From the NCBI GenBank assembly GCA_933228675.1, contig OW121742.1, positions 14,338,489-14,402,488 on the forward strand: DNA of 64,000 nucleotides, in the 5' to 3' direction. The number at the start of each line of letters is the position of its first letter. Within the stretch, counting starts at the first letter, position 1. A program made the position numbers and the translations under genes. Origin of the DNA: Stomorhina lunata (lineage: Eukaryota > Arthropoda > Insecta > Diptera > Rhiniidae). Positions 1 to 9,268 of the stretch are shown piece by piece. The notes beneath the pieces were generated by a model that did no database searches, was not told the DNA's origin, and saw nothing but the letters and a program-made list of their open reading frames with translations.

Positions 1-1100
1 GCTATAATTCATTTGGTATGTGACATTTTCCTTGATACCAATGACTTTTCGTGAGAATTTCTCTATAAAAATGAAGCTGCTGTCATGACAAAGTTCTCAT
101 GTGATTTTAGAATTTTCTTAAAGGTTGAAAAAATGTTATTATACAATTCACTAAAGAAATAGAAAAATAAAACGAAAAATAATTTATTATTATTTTTAAG
201 AAAATTTAAAAATAAATTTAAGGTTCTTCTAAATTGTTATGGGAAATCAACATTTTGTTGGTGTGAATTGACTAATAATTTTAAATGAAAAACGGCAACA
301 TTTTATGGAGCCAGACATAAAGAAATAAAATAATGTTTATACCAAACGCTTAATGAAGGGCACAAAATCTTTAATAGCTTTCGACTATAAAAATAAAATA
401 TTTTGCAGATTTTCTGCAGACGAATATCTTGTTAAGGCACAGGTGCCTCGTAATAAAAGTCGAAGGTCAAATTTTTATAACTTTTTCAAAATTTAAAATT
501 CCAGCTGGGTTTTTTTTCAAATGTATTTCTCACACGTCATAGACAGCAATAAATATCTCTAAAAAACTTTGTTTTTTGTGTAAATCAAATATTTGCTTAA
601 GAAAATTGTGTTATCTCTTAATTAAAAATTGTTCCCCCATTTTCTGTAGGATTGTATATTTTTTAAATTACAACTGCAGGTATCATAAAATAACGAAAAG
701 TTAACCAAATATTTAATGTAATATAAATAAAGGTATAAACAAATAAAAAACAGCAAATTTTTAAATTTAGCTAATCAGCACCAAAATAGCATGAAATCAT
801 TTCATAGGCGAGATTATCAAAAATAAAATATTTAAATAACTGTGAGTAATGTATCAACAGTGCTTCGACTAGAATAAAACATACAAAAGTTTGAATTATG
901 TTTAGGGTGAAAATAGTGAGACTTTTTCAAGGATATATAAAATGCACACACAACTGAATTATACTTTTCCACACCCTAAAAATTTATATAGGCCTAAAAA
1001 ATATTCAAAAAGTTCTTACTGCGTTTTCATCCTCGAGTAATAATTTACAAACAAAAAAATTTATTCTCAGGTTTGTATTGAATGCACACACAAAAAAATA
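1..1100. other. AT-rich unique DNA, no gene seen
   Basis: I see no convincing coding sequence, RNA gene or tandem repeat here. The sequence is AT-rich with short A and T runs. It ends where units of the 31-bp minisatellite begin to appear. Confidence 0.6.
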
Positions 1101-1109
1101 AAATTTTAA

Positions 1110-3072
1110 AAGAAATTTTCCTATACATAAAGTATAGGAAATTTTTCAAAAATTTCTAATTTTTATATAATATTTTTCAAAACTTTTTATTTTTATAGGA
1201 AATTATTAAAAAATTTTGATGAAATTTTTAAAAAACTTTTTAAAAAATTTCTTTTGTTATAGACAATTTTTATTCCAAAATTTCATATTTTGTAGGAAAT
1301 TTAACAAAAAATCTTATTTTTATAAGAAATTTTTCAAAAGTTTCTTATTTTTATAAGAAAATTTTAAAAAATTTCTTATTTTTATAAGAAAATTTTAAAA
1401 AATTTCTTCTTATTTTTATTTTTTAAAGAAATTTCTCAAAATTTTCTTATTTTTATAGGAAATTTTTCAAAAATTTCTTTTATTAATCGGAAATTTTTAA
1501 AAAATTTATTGTATTTAATAAGAAATTTTTTAAAAATTTTTATAGAAAATTTTCTTAAATATCATATTTTAATAGGAAATTTTTAAAAAATTTCTTATTT
1601 TTGTAGGAAATTTTTTCAAAAATTTATAATTTTTATAGGAAATTTTCCGAAAATTTATTATTTTATTTTCAAAATTTCTTATTTTTATAGGATATTTTTA
1701 AAAATGTTTTATTTTAATGAAAAATTTTTTAAAATTTTTTTAATATTTTATTTTAATAGGAAATTTTTAAAAAAATTTCTTATTTTTATTGGAAATTTTA
1801 AAAAAATGTCTTATTTTGATAGGAATTTTTGTTTTTAATTTATTATTTTTACAGGAAATTTTCCAAAGTTCTTTTGTTTTTATAGGATTTTCTACAAAAA
1901 CTTCTTTTTTTATAGCAAATTTTTCAAAAATGTTTGATTTTTATATAAAATTTTTCAAAAATTTAGGATAAAAGTTTTTTCCAAAATTTCTTTTAAGAAA
2001 TTTTTCAAAAATTTCTTATAAAATATAATACATTTTTATTGGAACTTTTTCAAAAATTATTTTTTCTATTTTTTAAAAATTTCTAATTTTTGTAGGAAAA
2101 TTTTTTAAATTTCTTTAAAATTTCTTAATTTTCTATAGGAAATTTTTCAAAAATTCTTATTTTTATCAAAAATGTTTAAAAAATTTCTTATTTTTATAGA
2201 AAATTTTTCAAAAATTTCTTATTTTTATAGGAAATTTTTCAAAAATTTCTTATTTTTATAGGAAATTTTTCAAAATTTTCTTATTTTTATAGGAATTTTT
2301 TCAAAATTTTCTTATTTTTTTTAGGAAATTTTTCAAAAAATTCTTATTTTTTTAGGAAATTTTTTTAAAATTTCTTATTTTTATAGGAAATTTTTCAAAA
2401 ATTTCCTATTTTTATAGGAAATTTTTCAAAAATTTCTTATTTTTATAGGAAATTTTTCAAAAATTTCTTATTTTTATAGGAAATTTTTCAAAAATTTCTA
2501 ATTTTTATAGGAAATTTTTCAAAAATTTCTTATTTTTATAGAAAATTTTTCAAAAATGTCTTATTTTTATAGGAAATTTTTCAAAAATTTCTTATTTTTA
2601 TAGGAAATTTTTAAAAAATTTCTTATTTTTATAGGAAATTTTTCAAAAATTTCTTATTTTTATAGGAAATTTTTCAAATTTCTTATTTTTATAGGAAAAT
2701 TTTCAAAAATTTCTTTTTTTTATATGAAATTTTTCAAAAATTTCTTATTTTTAAAGGATTTAAAAAAAATTTTTGAAAAATAAAAATTTCTTATTTAAGG
2801 AGGAAATTTTTAAAAATTTCTTATATCTATACGAATTTTTTTAAATTACTTAGTTTTATAGAAAAATTTTCAAAATTTCTTATTTTTATAGGAAAATTTT
2901 CAAAAATTATTATTTTTATAGGAAATTTTGAAAATTTTTTTTTTCTGAGAAATTTTAAAAAAATTTCTTGTTTTTCTGTGAAAATTTTGAGAATTTCCTA
3001 TTTTTTTGAAAAATTTTCCAAAAAATTCTTTTTTTATAGATAAATTTTAAAATTTCAAGTTTTATAGGAATT
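1110..3072 (+). repeat. 31-bp AT-rich minisatellite, block A1
   Basis: Tandem units of about 31 bp. Each has a 19-bp near-perfect palindrome, GAAATTTTTCAAAAATTTC, followed by a 12-bp linker TTATTTTTATAG. The regular core is about 2200-2720, where units are nearly identical and spaced 31 bp (for example at 2414 and 2445). Both ends are degenerate, with single-base changes and T/A-run length variation, as expected when homogenisation acts mainly in the array centre. Short open frames inside it (for example 1789-1971) are by-products of the repeat. Confidence 0.93.
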
Positions 3073-3367
3073 TTACTTCAGATTTTTTACACTTTATTTT
3101 TTTTGTTTATTGAATTTTAGTTGACATTTTTCCAATGTCTTCTTAATTACTCTACAATGACTGGGTAAATACTCAAGGATACTTTCTGTCTCGAAAGATA
3201 TAAAGTAGCAAATTTTTAATTAATATTGAAAACAATAAATTCGATGCAAAAGAAAAACAAGTAGATAGTGTTGAAGTTAGTCAAACCCTACTTTATGATA
3301 CACTGCACCACTGAGGTCAAACATGGACCGGTACAAACTTATAACACTATTTCCACAGATAATGGTA
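3073..3367. other. Unique DNA with a dispersed-repeat remnant next to the LTR element
   Basis: No gene. Positions 3265-3310 read like a decayed member of the insect dispersed-repeat family seen better at 46771: 'gttagtcaaaccctactt' followed by 'tatgatacactgcacc' parallels 'gtcggtcaagcccgactat' followed by 'atgatacccttcat'. The LTR retrotransposon inserted about 60 bp downstream. Confidence 0.5.
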
Positions 3368-3371
3368 GGGT
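3368..3371. repeat. Target-site duplication GGGT, left copy
   Basis: GGGT directly precedes the left LTR and recurs at 11270-11273 directly after the right LTR. A 4-bp duplication is usual for Ty3/gypsy integrases and shows that the whole element entered here as one unit. Confidence 0.88.
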
Positions 3372-3506
3372 TGTAACGAAGTTTTCCTGTGGCTAGGGTA
3401 AAACTCACCGGTTGCCAAGGGTTCAGCTACAAAAATTTTTATTTTTGCAGGGGCTGAGAAAGAAACACTGGACGAATTAAATTTTTAAACATACAAAAGT
3501 ATTCTC

Positions 3507-3512
3507 TTTATT
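3507..3512 (-). promoter_or_regulatory. Predicted retrotransposon polyadenylation signal
   Basis: AATAAA on the minus strand, the first such hexamer downstream of the predicted start of R. The GU-rich stretch TTTTGTATGTTT follows closely. If used, R is about 430 nt and U5 about 110 nt. The position is inferred from sequence only. Confidence 0.55.
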
Positions 3513-3625
3513 TACACAAAAAAAAATATATATATCTTCTCTTAATCTAGTTGTATTGTTAGTATTATTTGATGTAGGCCAACTACGAGAAACAACTCTC
3601 AATTGGTGCCGTCCACCAAATCAGG

Positions 3626-3902
3626 AAGCTATAAGCAACCAGCAGCTAACCACCAACAGCTTATTTCTTACTGTTACCAACTTTCCTAATGCCTATATAA
3701 ACTGGGAACCTGCTAAATAAGAGAAAGCGTCTCCTATTTGGCCTGTTCACCCGTTCCGAAAGGAATAATTGTTCACCAGCTAACCAACAAACGATTATCC
3801 CTTACCAACCTAATTTCGTTTGCTCTTATTGATGACTGTTTGGGTCACCAATCCGGAAAGATATTAATTACTCAGCAGCTAACCAACAAGTAATTATATC
3901 TT
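3626..3902 (-). other. Three hairpin repeats in the 3' LTR R region
   Basis: Three imperfect repeats, each an inverted repeat around a conserved loop with core CAGCTAACCA (plus strand). Hairpin A is 3626-3669 (9 of 11 pairs), B is 3760-3803 (12 of 14) and C is 3858-3902 (13 pairs with one bulge). Stem sequences differ between repeats while pairing is kept. This suggests selection on RNA structure in the transcript. The same structures occur in the 5' LTR. Confidence 0.6.
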
Positions 3903-4283
3903 ACCTCTGCAAACGATGCAACAAGACTGACCCCATTCTTTGGGCGCTGTTGCCTTTTATACTTTCTCATGGCTACTTATTTTAGTATTAAACATTACAA
4001 ATATTACTACTAAATATAACAACTAAGTGATCTTAACTTAAATGAGTCTCCGCTAGTGGGCGACTCAAAATCCGTTAAATTTAAATATTTGAATTCAAAA
4101 TACATAAATAATTTAATAAAATAAATATAACTTTCTAATTGAACTAAATTAACACTTCAGTTTCTTTTAGAAAATAATAAACATATAATATAATAATAAA
4201 AAAAAATATAAATATTCCGGGATAATTAAAAAGACTACAAACTTCTGTGGGGATAAAAACAAGGGACGACTTTTATCGTCACA

Positions 4284-4299
4284 CTCCCCTCTTTCTTCC
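4284..4299 (-). promoter_or_regulatory. Polypurine tract
   Basis: On the minus strand this is the 16-base all-purine run GGAAGAAAGAGGGGAG, abutting the first base of the 3' LTR. That is the required place for priming plus-strand DNA synthesis after RNase H digestion. Confidence 0.92.
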
Positions 4300-4317
4300 G
4301 CGAAAAGCTTAATGTCA

Positions 4318-5145
4318 TCAGTCTGATAGCACGCTAATTTCTCCACTCTTTGCGATGATGATGCGATATGTCACAGAACCGATGTGATAGATGAACTTTA
4401 TTCTTTGTCGTGATGAACGTAGTCTTAATCTTTTCTCAATCTCTTCCTGTAATTCCACGGGCAAAGTTTTGATATCGACTCTCGGTAATGGTGTATTGGA
4501 TTGTTCGGGTGGGTTTGTTGTGGTGGAGGATGGGGCTATGCTGAGTAATTCTGTTGTATGTGGCGTCGTTGTGGGCATAGGGGTGTATTGCTGAGGCTGT
4601 ATTGTGGATGATATTTCTGTTTCGGACAGTCTTGGTTTTGATGATTTTGTGGTAGGTGATGCAATTGTAGGTGTGGATGGTACGGTTGTGGATGGTGCTG
4701 TCGTAGATGGTTGTGTTGTAGATGATGTTGTTATGGATGGTTGTATTGTAGGTGATGTTATTGTAGATGGTGCTACTGGGGGTGATATTGGGTTGAATGA
4801 CGCGTTTGTGGGGGTTGTTGTAGTGGTTGGTACGGTTGGCTGTGCTACGGATATATGGCTAGGTGATGGCTGCGGTGCTGATGGTATTGATTGCTGTGCT
4901 AGTAATATTTTTGCTGAGGATGCCGCTTTTGATGATGTGGATAGTTTGATGACCAATGATTGTTGTGTGTTTGGAATTTCGGACCCTATTAGTGGTGGTG
5001 GATATCTTATTGATGAATACGGTGAGGTTGATGGGGATGCTGAAGTGTCGGAAGATGTGGTTGAAAATGTGGGGCTTGAAGTAGGTGATGATGAGGTGGT
5101 CTGGGAAGTAGAATATGGTGATGAAACAAAAGAAAAGAACAACAA
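4318..5145 (-). CDS. Third ORF of the retrotransposon: Ser/Thr/Pro-rich protein, function unknown
   Basis: A 275-codon open frame in the env position, between pol and the PPT. Residues about 1-220 are low-complexity Ser/Thr/Pro repeats, probably disordered or mucin-like. Residues 222-275 look like a small ordered domain: an acidic-basic helix (LQEEIEKRLRLRSSRQRIK) followed by beta-like stretches (FIYHIGSVTYRIIIAK). I see no signal peptide, fusion peptide or transmembrane segment, so it is not a recognisable envelope protein. The frame begins with TTG, and its first Met is only residue 190. Just upstream is TACTAAT (5151-5157), then a pyrimidine-rich stretch ending in CTTCCCAG (AG at 5101-5102), which looks like a splice branch point and acceptor. 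The protein may therefore come from a spliced mRNA with its exon beginning at 5100. It is in a different frame from pol and starts about 20 bp after the pol stop. Whether it is translated is uncertain. Confidence 0.55.
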   Translation of the reverse strand: MLFFSFVSSPYSTSQTTSSSPTSSPTFSTTSSDTSASPSTSPYSSIRYPPPLIGSEIPNTQQSLVIKLSTSSKAASSAKILLAQQSIPSAPQPSPSHISVAQPTVPTTTTTPTNASFNPISPPVAPSTITSPTIQPSITTSSTTQPSTTAPSTTVPSTPTIASPTTKSSKPRLSETEISSTIQPQQYTPMPTTTPHTTELLSIAPSSTTTNPPEQSNTPLPRVDIKTLPVELQEEIEKRLRLRSSRQRIKFIYHIGSVTYRIIIAKSGEISVLSD

Positions 5146-5157
5146 AATATATTAGTA
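5100..5157 (-). promoter_or_regulatory. Candidate 3' splice site for the third ORF
   Basis: Minus strand: branch-point-like TACTAAT at 5157-5151, a T/C-rich tract, and CTTCCCAG with AG at 5102-5101, about 50 nt from the branch A. Env mRNAs of insect gypsy-type elements are made by splicing, which is the precedent. I could not identify a convincing donor. Confidence 0.4.
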
Positions 5158-5164
5158 CTGCGAA

Positions 5165-8086
5165 TTAGTATTGTATAAAAGGTTTAATTTCATTTAAATG
5201 TGCTTTTTTGATTTTTTTGTTTTCATAATTCTGAATCTTTACTATTACAGGCGAAATAAAGTCTTTAACAATATACGGTCCGTCAAATTTAGGGGCCAAC
5301 TTGGCTGCAAAACTATCGTTGGCTTTTGACTGTGGATGCTGTTTCAACAACACTAGCTCTCCGACCCTTGGTTTCCAACTTCGCCGTCTTAAGTTGTAAT
5401 AACGTTTTTGATCCTCCGATGCTTTCACTAAGTTTCTTCTAACAATCGCAAATATCTCTCTTAATTCTGACCCCCGATCTTCTGGGTTGCTCACTTTAGT
5501 TCCCGTACCTATTGTCACTTCATCGTATAATGCATTGGGTAAACGCGGCTCTCGACCTTGAGTTATGAAGGCTGGTGAATAACCCGTTGATTCTGCTACG
5601 CTTGAGTTAATTGCTAACATTATTTCTGGGAGTTGCTCATCCCAAAGTTTGTGTTGCACGTTCGAAAATTGTGCTATGATGGTTTTCACGGTGCGGTTCG
5701 CCCGTTCCGTAGCATTTTCTTGGGGCGTGTACGGTGCTGTCAATTGTTGAAGTATGCTCATATCCTTTAGGAAACGCTGAACAATTTTAGACGTAAACTG
5801 CGTACCATTGTCCGTAATGAGGACTTTGGGTACACCATATCGGGAAATAATACGCTCGCGCAGTGCTTTGACTACCCCCTTCGCTGAGGCCTGACGCATC
5901 GGAATCAATTCTGTCCACTTGGAGAATTTATCATGAATAACCAGTAACATGGTATTGCCATGTTTGGACCTAGGTAGTGGGCCAACAAAATCTGCGCAAA
6001 CAATAGCCCAAGGTTCATCTGGAATTTTCGTGAGCATCTCACCGGTTGGTTTTTGCTGACTTATTTTATACTGTTGACAAGACTGGCAGCATCGAACATG
6101 TCGCCTAACATCGCGAAACATGCCTGGCCAGTAATAACGACTTGCTATTCGCTGGAAAGTTTTCCGAATGCCCAGATGTCCCGCTGTGACGTTATCGTGA
6201 TTTTCTTTCAGAACTCGTGCTCGATTGGAAGTGGGAACACAAAGTTTCCAGGGCGTATTGTCTTCATCGTTGAGTTCTCGGGGAAAGTGGCGATAAAGTT
6301 GATTTTCAATTATAGTATAGTCGGTATATTTTTGAGGCTCTTCTTGGATTTTACTGATCATTTTTCTCAACCATGGACACTCCATCGGTTGAGCTTGTTG
6401 ACAACTGGCTATATTTGCGGTTTCAACTGGATTACGGGACAAAGTGTCTGCCACGACATTGCTTTTGCCCTTTCTATACTGCACTGTAAAATTGAATTGT
6501 TGCAATTCCAATGCCCATCGGGCTAATCTACCGGTGGGACTATCGATGGAATTCAGCCATTTAAGAGCCAGATGATCGGTGATCACGGTGAATTGGTAAC
6601 CTTCTAGATAGGTTCGCATTTTCCTTATGCCCCACACTACGGCAAGGCACTCTTTCTCAGTTGTGGAGTAATTTTTTTCAGCTGCGTTTAAATGTCGGCT
6701 TGCGTAGGCTACAACTCGTTCTTCTCCTTCGATATCTTGCGTGAGCACGGCTCCTAACCCATAGTTGCTCGCATCAGTTTGTAAAACAAATCGTTTCGAG
6801 AAATCGGGACATACTAATACAGGTGCCTCAGTAAGTTTTGACTTCAAGGTTTCGAACGCAAGTTGTTGGTCTGGGCCCCATTTCCAATGCTTACCTTTCT
6901 TGAGAAATTGAGTTAATGGCTGCGAAATAGCTGCAAAATCGGGCACAAACCTTCTATACCAAGATGCGATTCCCAAAAATTGTCTAACCTCTCTCACACT
7001 CTTAGGCGGCGGTATTTCGGTTAACGCAGATACCTTGTCGGGGTCTGTTTTAATTCCTTGGTCACTAACTATGTGACCCAGATATTTAGTCTCGCGGGTA
7101 AAAAACTTACATTTTTCCGTGTTTATTTTTAAATTAGCGGCTCTAAGCCTTCTAAAAACTTCCTTTAGGTTCTGTAAATGTTCTTCGAAATTTCGACCTA
7201 TAACTATGATATCGTCTAGATACGCGAAGGCGTGGGGTTCCATGTCTTGGCCAATGATGCTATCTAATGCGCGCTGAAACGTTGCAGGAGCGGAGTGTAG
7301 TCCAAATGGCATAACCTTCCATTGGTAGAGACCACGACCAGGGACTCCAAATGCCGTATACTGCTTGCTGTCTTCATCCATTGGGATCTGCCAGTACCCG
7401 TTTTTTAAATCTATGCTACTAATATATTTGGCATTACGTAATCTGTTTAAAATACTATCAATACGAGGGAGAGGATACGCATCGGGTACTGACCTGTGGT
7501 TTAGCTGGCGGAAATCCATACATGTTCTCCAAGTTCCGTCTTTCTTCTTGACGAGGGTGATGGGGAAACAATAAGGGCTATGAGAAGGTTCGATGCAACC
7601 TTGTGCGATCAACTTATTTACCTCGGCATCAATTATCGCTTGCATTGCTGGATTCCGCGGGGCGTAGCGTATTTTAACTGGTCGATCATCGGTCAAGACA
7701 ATTTTATGTTTTGTAATGTTGGAAACTCCATGTAGGCTCTGAAATTTCGACAACTCTTCTTCTAGGAAACGGTTAATAATCTGCTCCTCAGCTTCTGGGG
7801 AGTTCATGGTTTTATCGGCTTCAACGATTTGTTGCAGGGATAGATTATCTGGTGTATTTTCTTGAGATGAACTTGGTGACTCAGTTTTGGAACAGTCTAA
7901 GGTTAAACCTGCCATCTGAATAGTAGTATCAAACTGGCGCAAAAACTCTAGCCCAATGATGACATCTTCACTAGCTTCGGGCATCAGGAGAAACTTACAG
8001 TTCTTGGTGATCCCCCCTAGTGTTGTTTTTACTTCTATGGTTTGTGAGACTTTGCTGGTCGAACCGTCAGCTAAAAAAAACTTCAA
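5165..8086 (-). CDS. pol: Pol polyprotein: protease C-terminus, reverse transcriptase, RNase H, integrase
   Basis: 973 residues. 1-60: C-terminal half of an aspartic protease (IIGLEFL flap-proximal motif at 43-49). About 125-330: reverse transcriptase with catalytic D226 (SSIDLKNG) and YLDD at 289-292. About 430-550: RNase H with D438, E477, D504 and D547. About 628-672: integrase zinc domain with H630, H637, C667 and C670. About 690-800: integrase core with D699, D759 (TDNGTQF) and E794 (ATERANRT). About 934-940: GPY-type module (FDGPYIV). Every catalytic residue is present. The open frame has no ATG start; its first codon is TTG and it stays open for only a few codons upstream. It lies in the +1 frame relative to the protease start at 8067-8288, and the T8 run at 8073-8080 is the junction. 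The enzyme would make cDNA from the element RNA in the particle and integrate it in the nucleus. Confidence 0.96.
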   Translation of the reverse strand: MKFFLADGSTSKVSQTIEVKTTLGGITKNCKFLLMPEASEDVIIGLEFLRQFDTTIQMAGLTLDCSKTESPSSSQENTPDNLSLQQIVEADKTMNSPEAEEQIINRFLEEELSKFQSLHGVSNITKHKIVLTDDRPVKIRYAPRNPAMQAIIDAEVNKLIAQGCIEPSHSPYCFPITLVKKKDGTWRTCMDFRQLNHRSVPDAYPLPRIDSILNRLRNAKYISSIDLKNGYWQIPMDEDSKQYTAFGVPGRGLYQWKVMPFGLHSAPATFQRALDSIIGQDMEPHAFAYLDDIIVIGRNFEEHLQNLKEVFRRLRAANLKINTEKCKFFTRETKYLGHIVSDQGIKTDPDKVSALTEIPPPKSVREVRQFLGIASWYRRFVPDFAAISQPLTQFLKKGKHWKWGPDQQLAFETLKSKLTEAPVLVCPDFSKRFVLQTDASNYGLGAVLTQDIEGEERVVAYASRHLNAAEKNYSTTEKECLAVVWGIRKMRTYLEGYQFTVITDHLALKWLNSIDSPTGRLARWALELQQFNFTVQYRKGKSNVVADTLSRNPVETANIASCQQAQPMECPWLRKMISKIQEEPQKYTDYTIIENQLYRHFPRELNDEDNTPWKLCVPTSNRARVLKENHDNVTAGHLGIRKTFQRIASRYYWPGMFRDVRRHVRCCQSCQQYKISQQKPTGEMLTKIPDEPWAIVCADFVGPLPRSKHGNTMLLVIHDKFSKWTELIPMRQASAKGVVKALRERIISRYGVPKVLITDNGTQFTSKIVQRFLKDMSILQQLTAPYTPQENATERANRTVKTIIAQFSNVQHKLWDEQLPEIMLAINSSVAESTGYSPAFITQGREPRLPNALYDEVTIGTGTKVSNPEDRGSELREIFAIVRRNLVKASEDQKRYYNLRRRSWKPRVGELVLLKQHPQSKANDSFAAKLAPKFDGPYIVKDFISPVIVKIQNYENKKIKKAHLNEIKPFIQY

Positions 8087-8288
8087 TATCTTCTTTATTA
8101 AATTTTAATGGCTTATTAAGCTTATGAATAAATTTCTTCCGCATGAAATTTCTACTGGCCCCGGTATCAATAACAGCTTTAACCAGAGTGTTATTTAGAA
8201 GAATTTTCGCGGTTAAACGGGTTTCTTCACTTTTCAGGGCAGTCTGTGGGGTTGAGGATCTTAACCTTTTATTGGGAGGACCGACCAT
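8067..8288 (-). CDS. pro: N-terminal part of the Pol frame: aspartic protease with DTGA active site
   Basis: 73 codons from an ATG two bases after the gag stop. The retropepsin motif AVIDTGASRNFM has the catalytic Asp at residue 41. The protease is cut short here: the frame runs into a stop just after a T8 homopolymer (8073-8080), and the second half of the domain continues in the +1 frame in 5165-8086. A one-base length change in the T run explains this: either a real inactivating mutation, a homopolymer sequencing error, or less likely a programmed +1 shift. The frame is also open upstream into the 3' end of gag, back to a TGA at about 8336, so entry by a -1 shift from gag is possible. Confidence 0.85.
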   Translation of the reverse strand: MVGPPNKRLRSSTPQTALKSEETRLTAKILLNNTLVKAVIDTGASRNFMRKKFIHKLNKPLKFNKEDIEVFFS

Positions 8289-8321
8289 CCTCAGTTCCGT
8301 CGGCTCCCGCTGGCATTTCCC
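8274..8321 (-). promoter_or_regulatory. Predicted gag-pol -1 ribosomal frameshift signal
   Basis: In the gag frame the minus strand reads TCG GGA AAT, giving the canonical X XXY YYZ heptamer GGGAAAT at 8321-8315. A 6-nt spacer (GCCAGC) follows. Then comes a stem: GGGAG (8308-8304) and CCGAC (8303-8299) pair with GTCGG (8285-8281) and CTCCC (8278-8274), with a 2-nt bulge and a 13-nt loop. A -1 slip leads directly into the open protease frame. GGGAAAC-type heptamers are used by several retroviruses. The pol ATG at 8288 lies in the loop, so reinitiation after gag termination is an alternative. Confidence 0.75.
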
Positions 8322-9268
8322 GAACGCGACCTTTCAGGACAGTTTGATGCATAGTGACCTTGGTTACCACAGTTGTAACATTGGATGGATGTGACGTTAT
8401 TAGAGTTACCAGTCGGTCGCGAAATTTCGGCTTCAGTTTGGGAAAAATCCTTCCGAATACTCTCTAGATCTTCAGCCATCCTTATAAGTTCTGTCAAAGA
8501 TGAGAAATCTTTACGCCGGATATACCACTGGTAGTCAGCTTGTGCGTTCTGGAAAATGCGCTGAAGTTTTTGTTCCTCCGTGAGACTGGAATGACGCATT
8601 AAATTCTGTATATCAAGGACATAGTCCTTAAAGGGTTCTCTTGAGCGTTGTGTTCGAGACCGAATGTCGTCCTCTAATTTTTCAAAGTATCTTGCTGGTA
8701 AAAAGAAAGCTAAAAAATCATTTTTAAAAGATTGCCATACTTGCCAATGAGAATTGTTATTACGATACCATACCAGTGCTCGATTACGCAAAAACTCGGG
8801 CATTACCTTAGGGAGAAAATCACGTGTTACCTCATAAATTTCAGCTAGTTCCTCCAGGCGTTCAATAAAAGCTAAGGGATCGTTTGTACCATGATAAACC
8901 AGTCCCCATTTTCGCACTTGATCGATTAAATTGACCTTCACATCCGATGTTAACATACCTGGGGAATCGGCTACCTTTCCTATATCTGGACGAGTATGTT
9001 GGCTATTTTCTACTTTAAATGGAGACGTGGATGCATTTCGGTTACTGGGAACACCGAGCGAACTTGAAGTCGAATTCTCATATTTTTCTTGTAATTCCAA
9101 CAAGCGTTTAGTTATATCGTCCTTATGTTCGGAGCTGAGGAATTTTGCAAACTTCTTACGGAGTTCTTCTACAGTCCCGTTAGAGTCGAAGGAAAATTCA
9201 TTAGCGTGGGCTATGAGTTCCTCGCGTCTCAACGAATATGCCCAGCTGGTTTTTAGCGACTTCTCCAT
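8291..9268 (-). CDS. gag: Gag structural polyprotein
   Basis: 325 residues from the ATG at 9268. Residues about 12-45 resemble a SAP-like helix-turn-helix (REELIAHANEFSFDSNGTVE), common at the N-terminus of insect gypsy Gag proteins. About 105-255 is a capsid-like retrotransposon Gag region (ALVWYRNNN; FFLPARYFEKLEDDIRSRTQ). A single CCHC zinc knuckle, CYNCGNQGHYASNC, lies at 297-310 and is followed by a basic Arg/Ser/Gly tail. Gag assembles the particle and packages the RNA through the knuckle. The frame is intact. Its stop overlaps the pol entry region, and the slippery site lies about 8 codons before the stop. Codon use is less AT-biased than the flanking DNA, as expected of an invading element. 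Confidence 0.95.
   Translation of the reverse strand: MEKSLKTSWAYSLRREELIAHANEFSFDSNGTVEELRKKFAKFLSSEHKDDITKRLLELQEKYENSTSSSLGVPSNRNASTSPFKVENSQHTRPDIGKVADSPGMLTSDVKVNLIDQVRKWGLVYHGTNDPLAFIERLEELAEIYEVTRDFLPKVMPEFLRNRALVWYRNNNSHWQVWQSFKNDFLAFFLPARYFEKLEDDIRSRTQRSREPFKDYVLDIQNLMRHSSLTEEQKLQRIFQNAQADYQWYIRRKDFSSLTELIRMAEDLESIRKDFSQTEAEISRPTGNSNNVTSIQCYNCGNQGHYASNCPERSRSGNASGSRRN

Larger units (their letters stand above)
3372..4283 (-). repeat. 3' LTR of the retrotransposon (912 bp)
   Basis: On the plus strand it begins TGTAACGAAG and ends ATCGTCACA, so it has TG...CA termini in either reading. It matches 10357-11269 along its length except for one A in the run near 3518-3526. Read on the minus strand, U3 comes first (from 4283), R should start near 3928 at a TCAGTC initiator, and the polyadenylation signal lies at 3507-3512. 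Three structured repeats lie within R at 3626-3669, 3760-3803 and 3858-3902. Confidence 0.96.

Noticed and set aside
4318..5145. Third ORF as a retroviral-type envelope gene
   Set aside because: No signal peptide, fusion peptide, furin site or transmembrane segment is visible.
4391..5155. Plus-strand open frames with Val/Asp/Gly-rich translation
   Set aside because: Antisense shadows of the Ser/Thr/Pro-rich third ORF; the composition follows from its codons.
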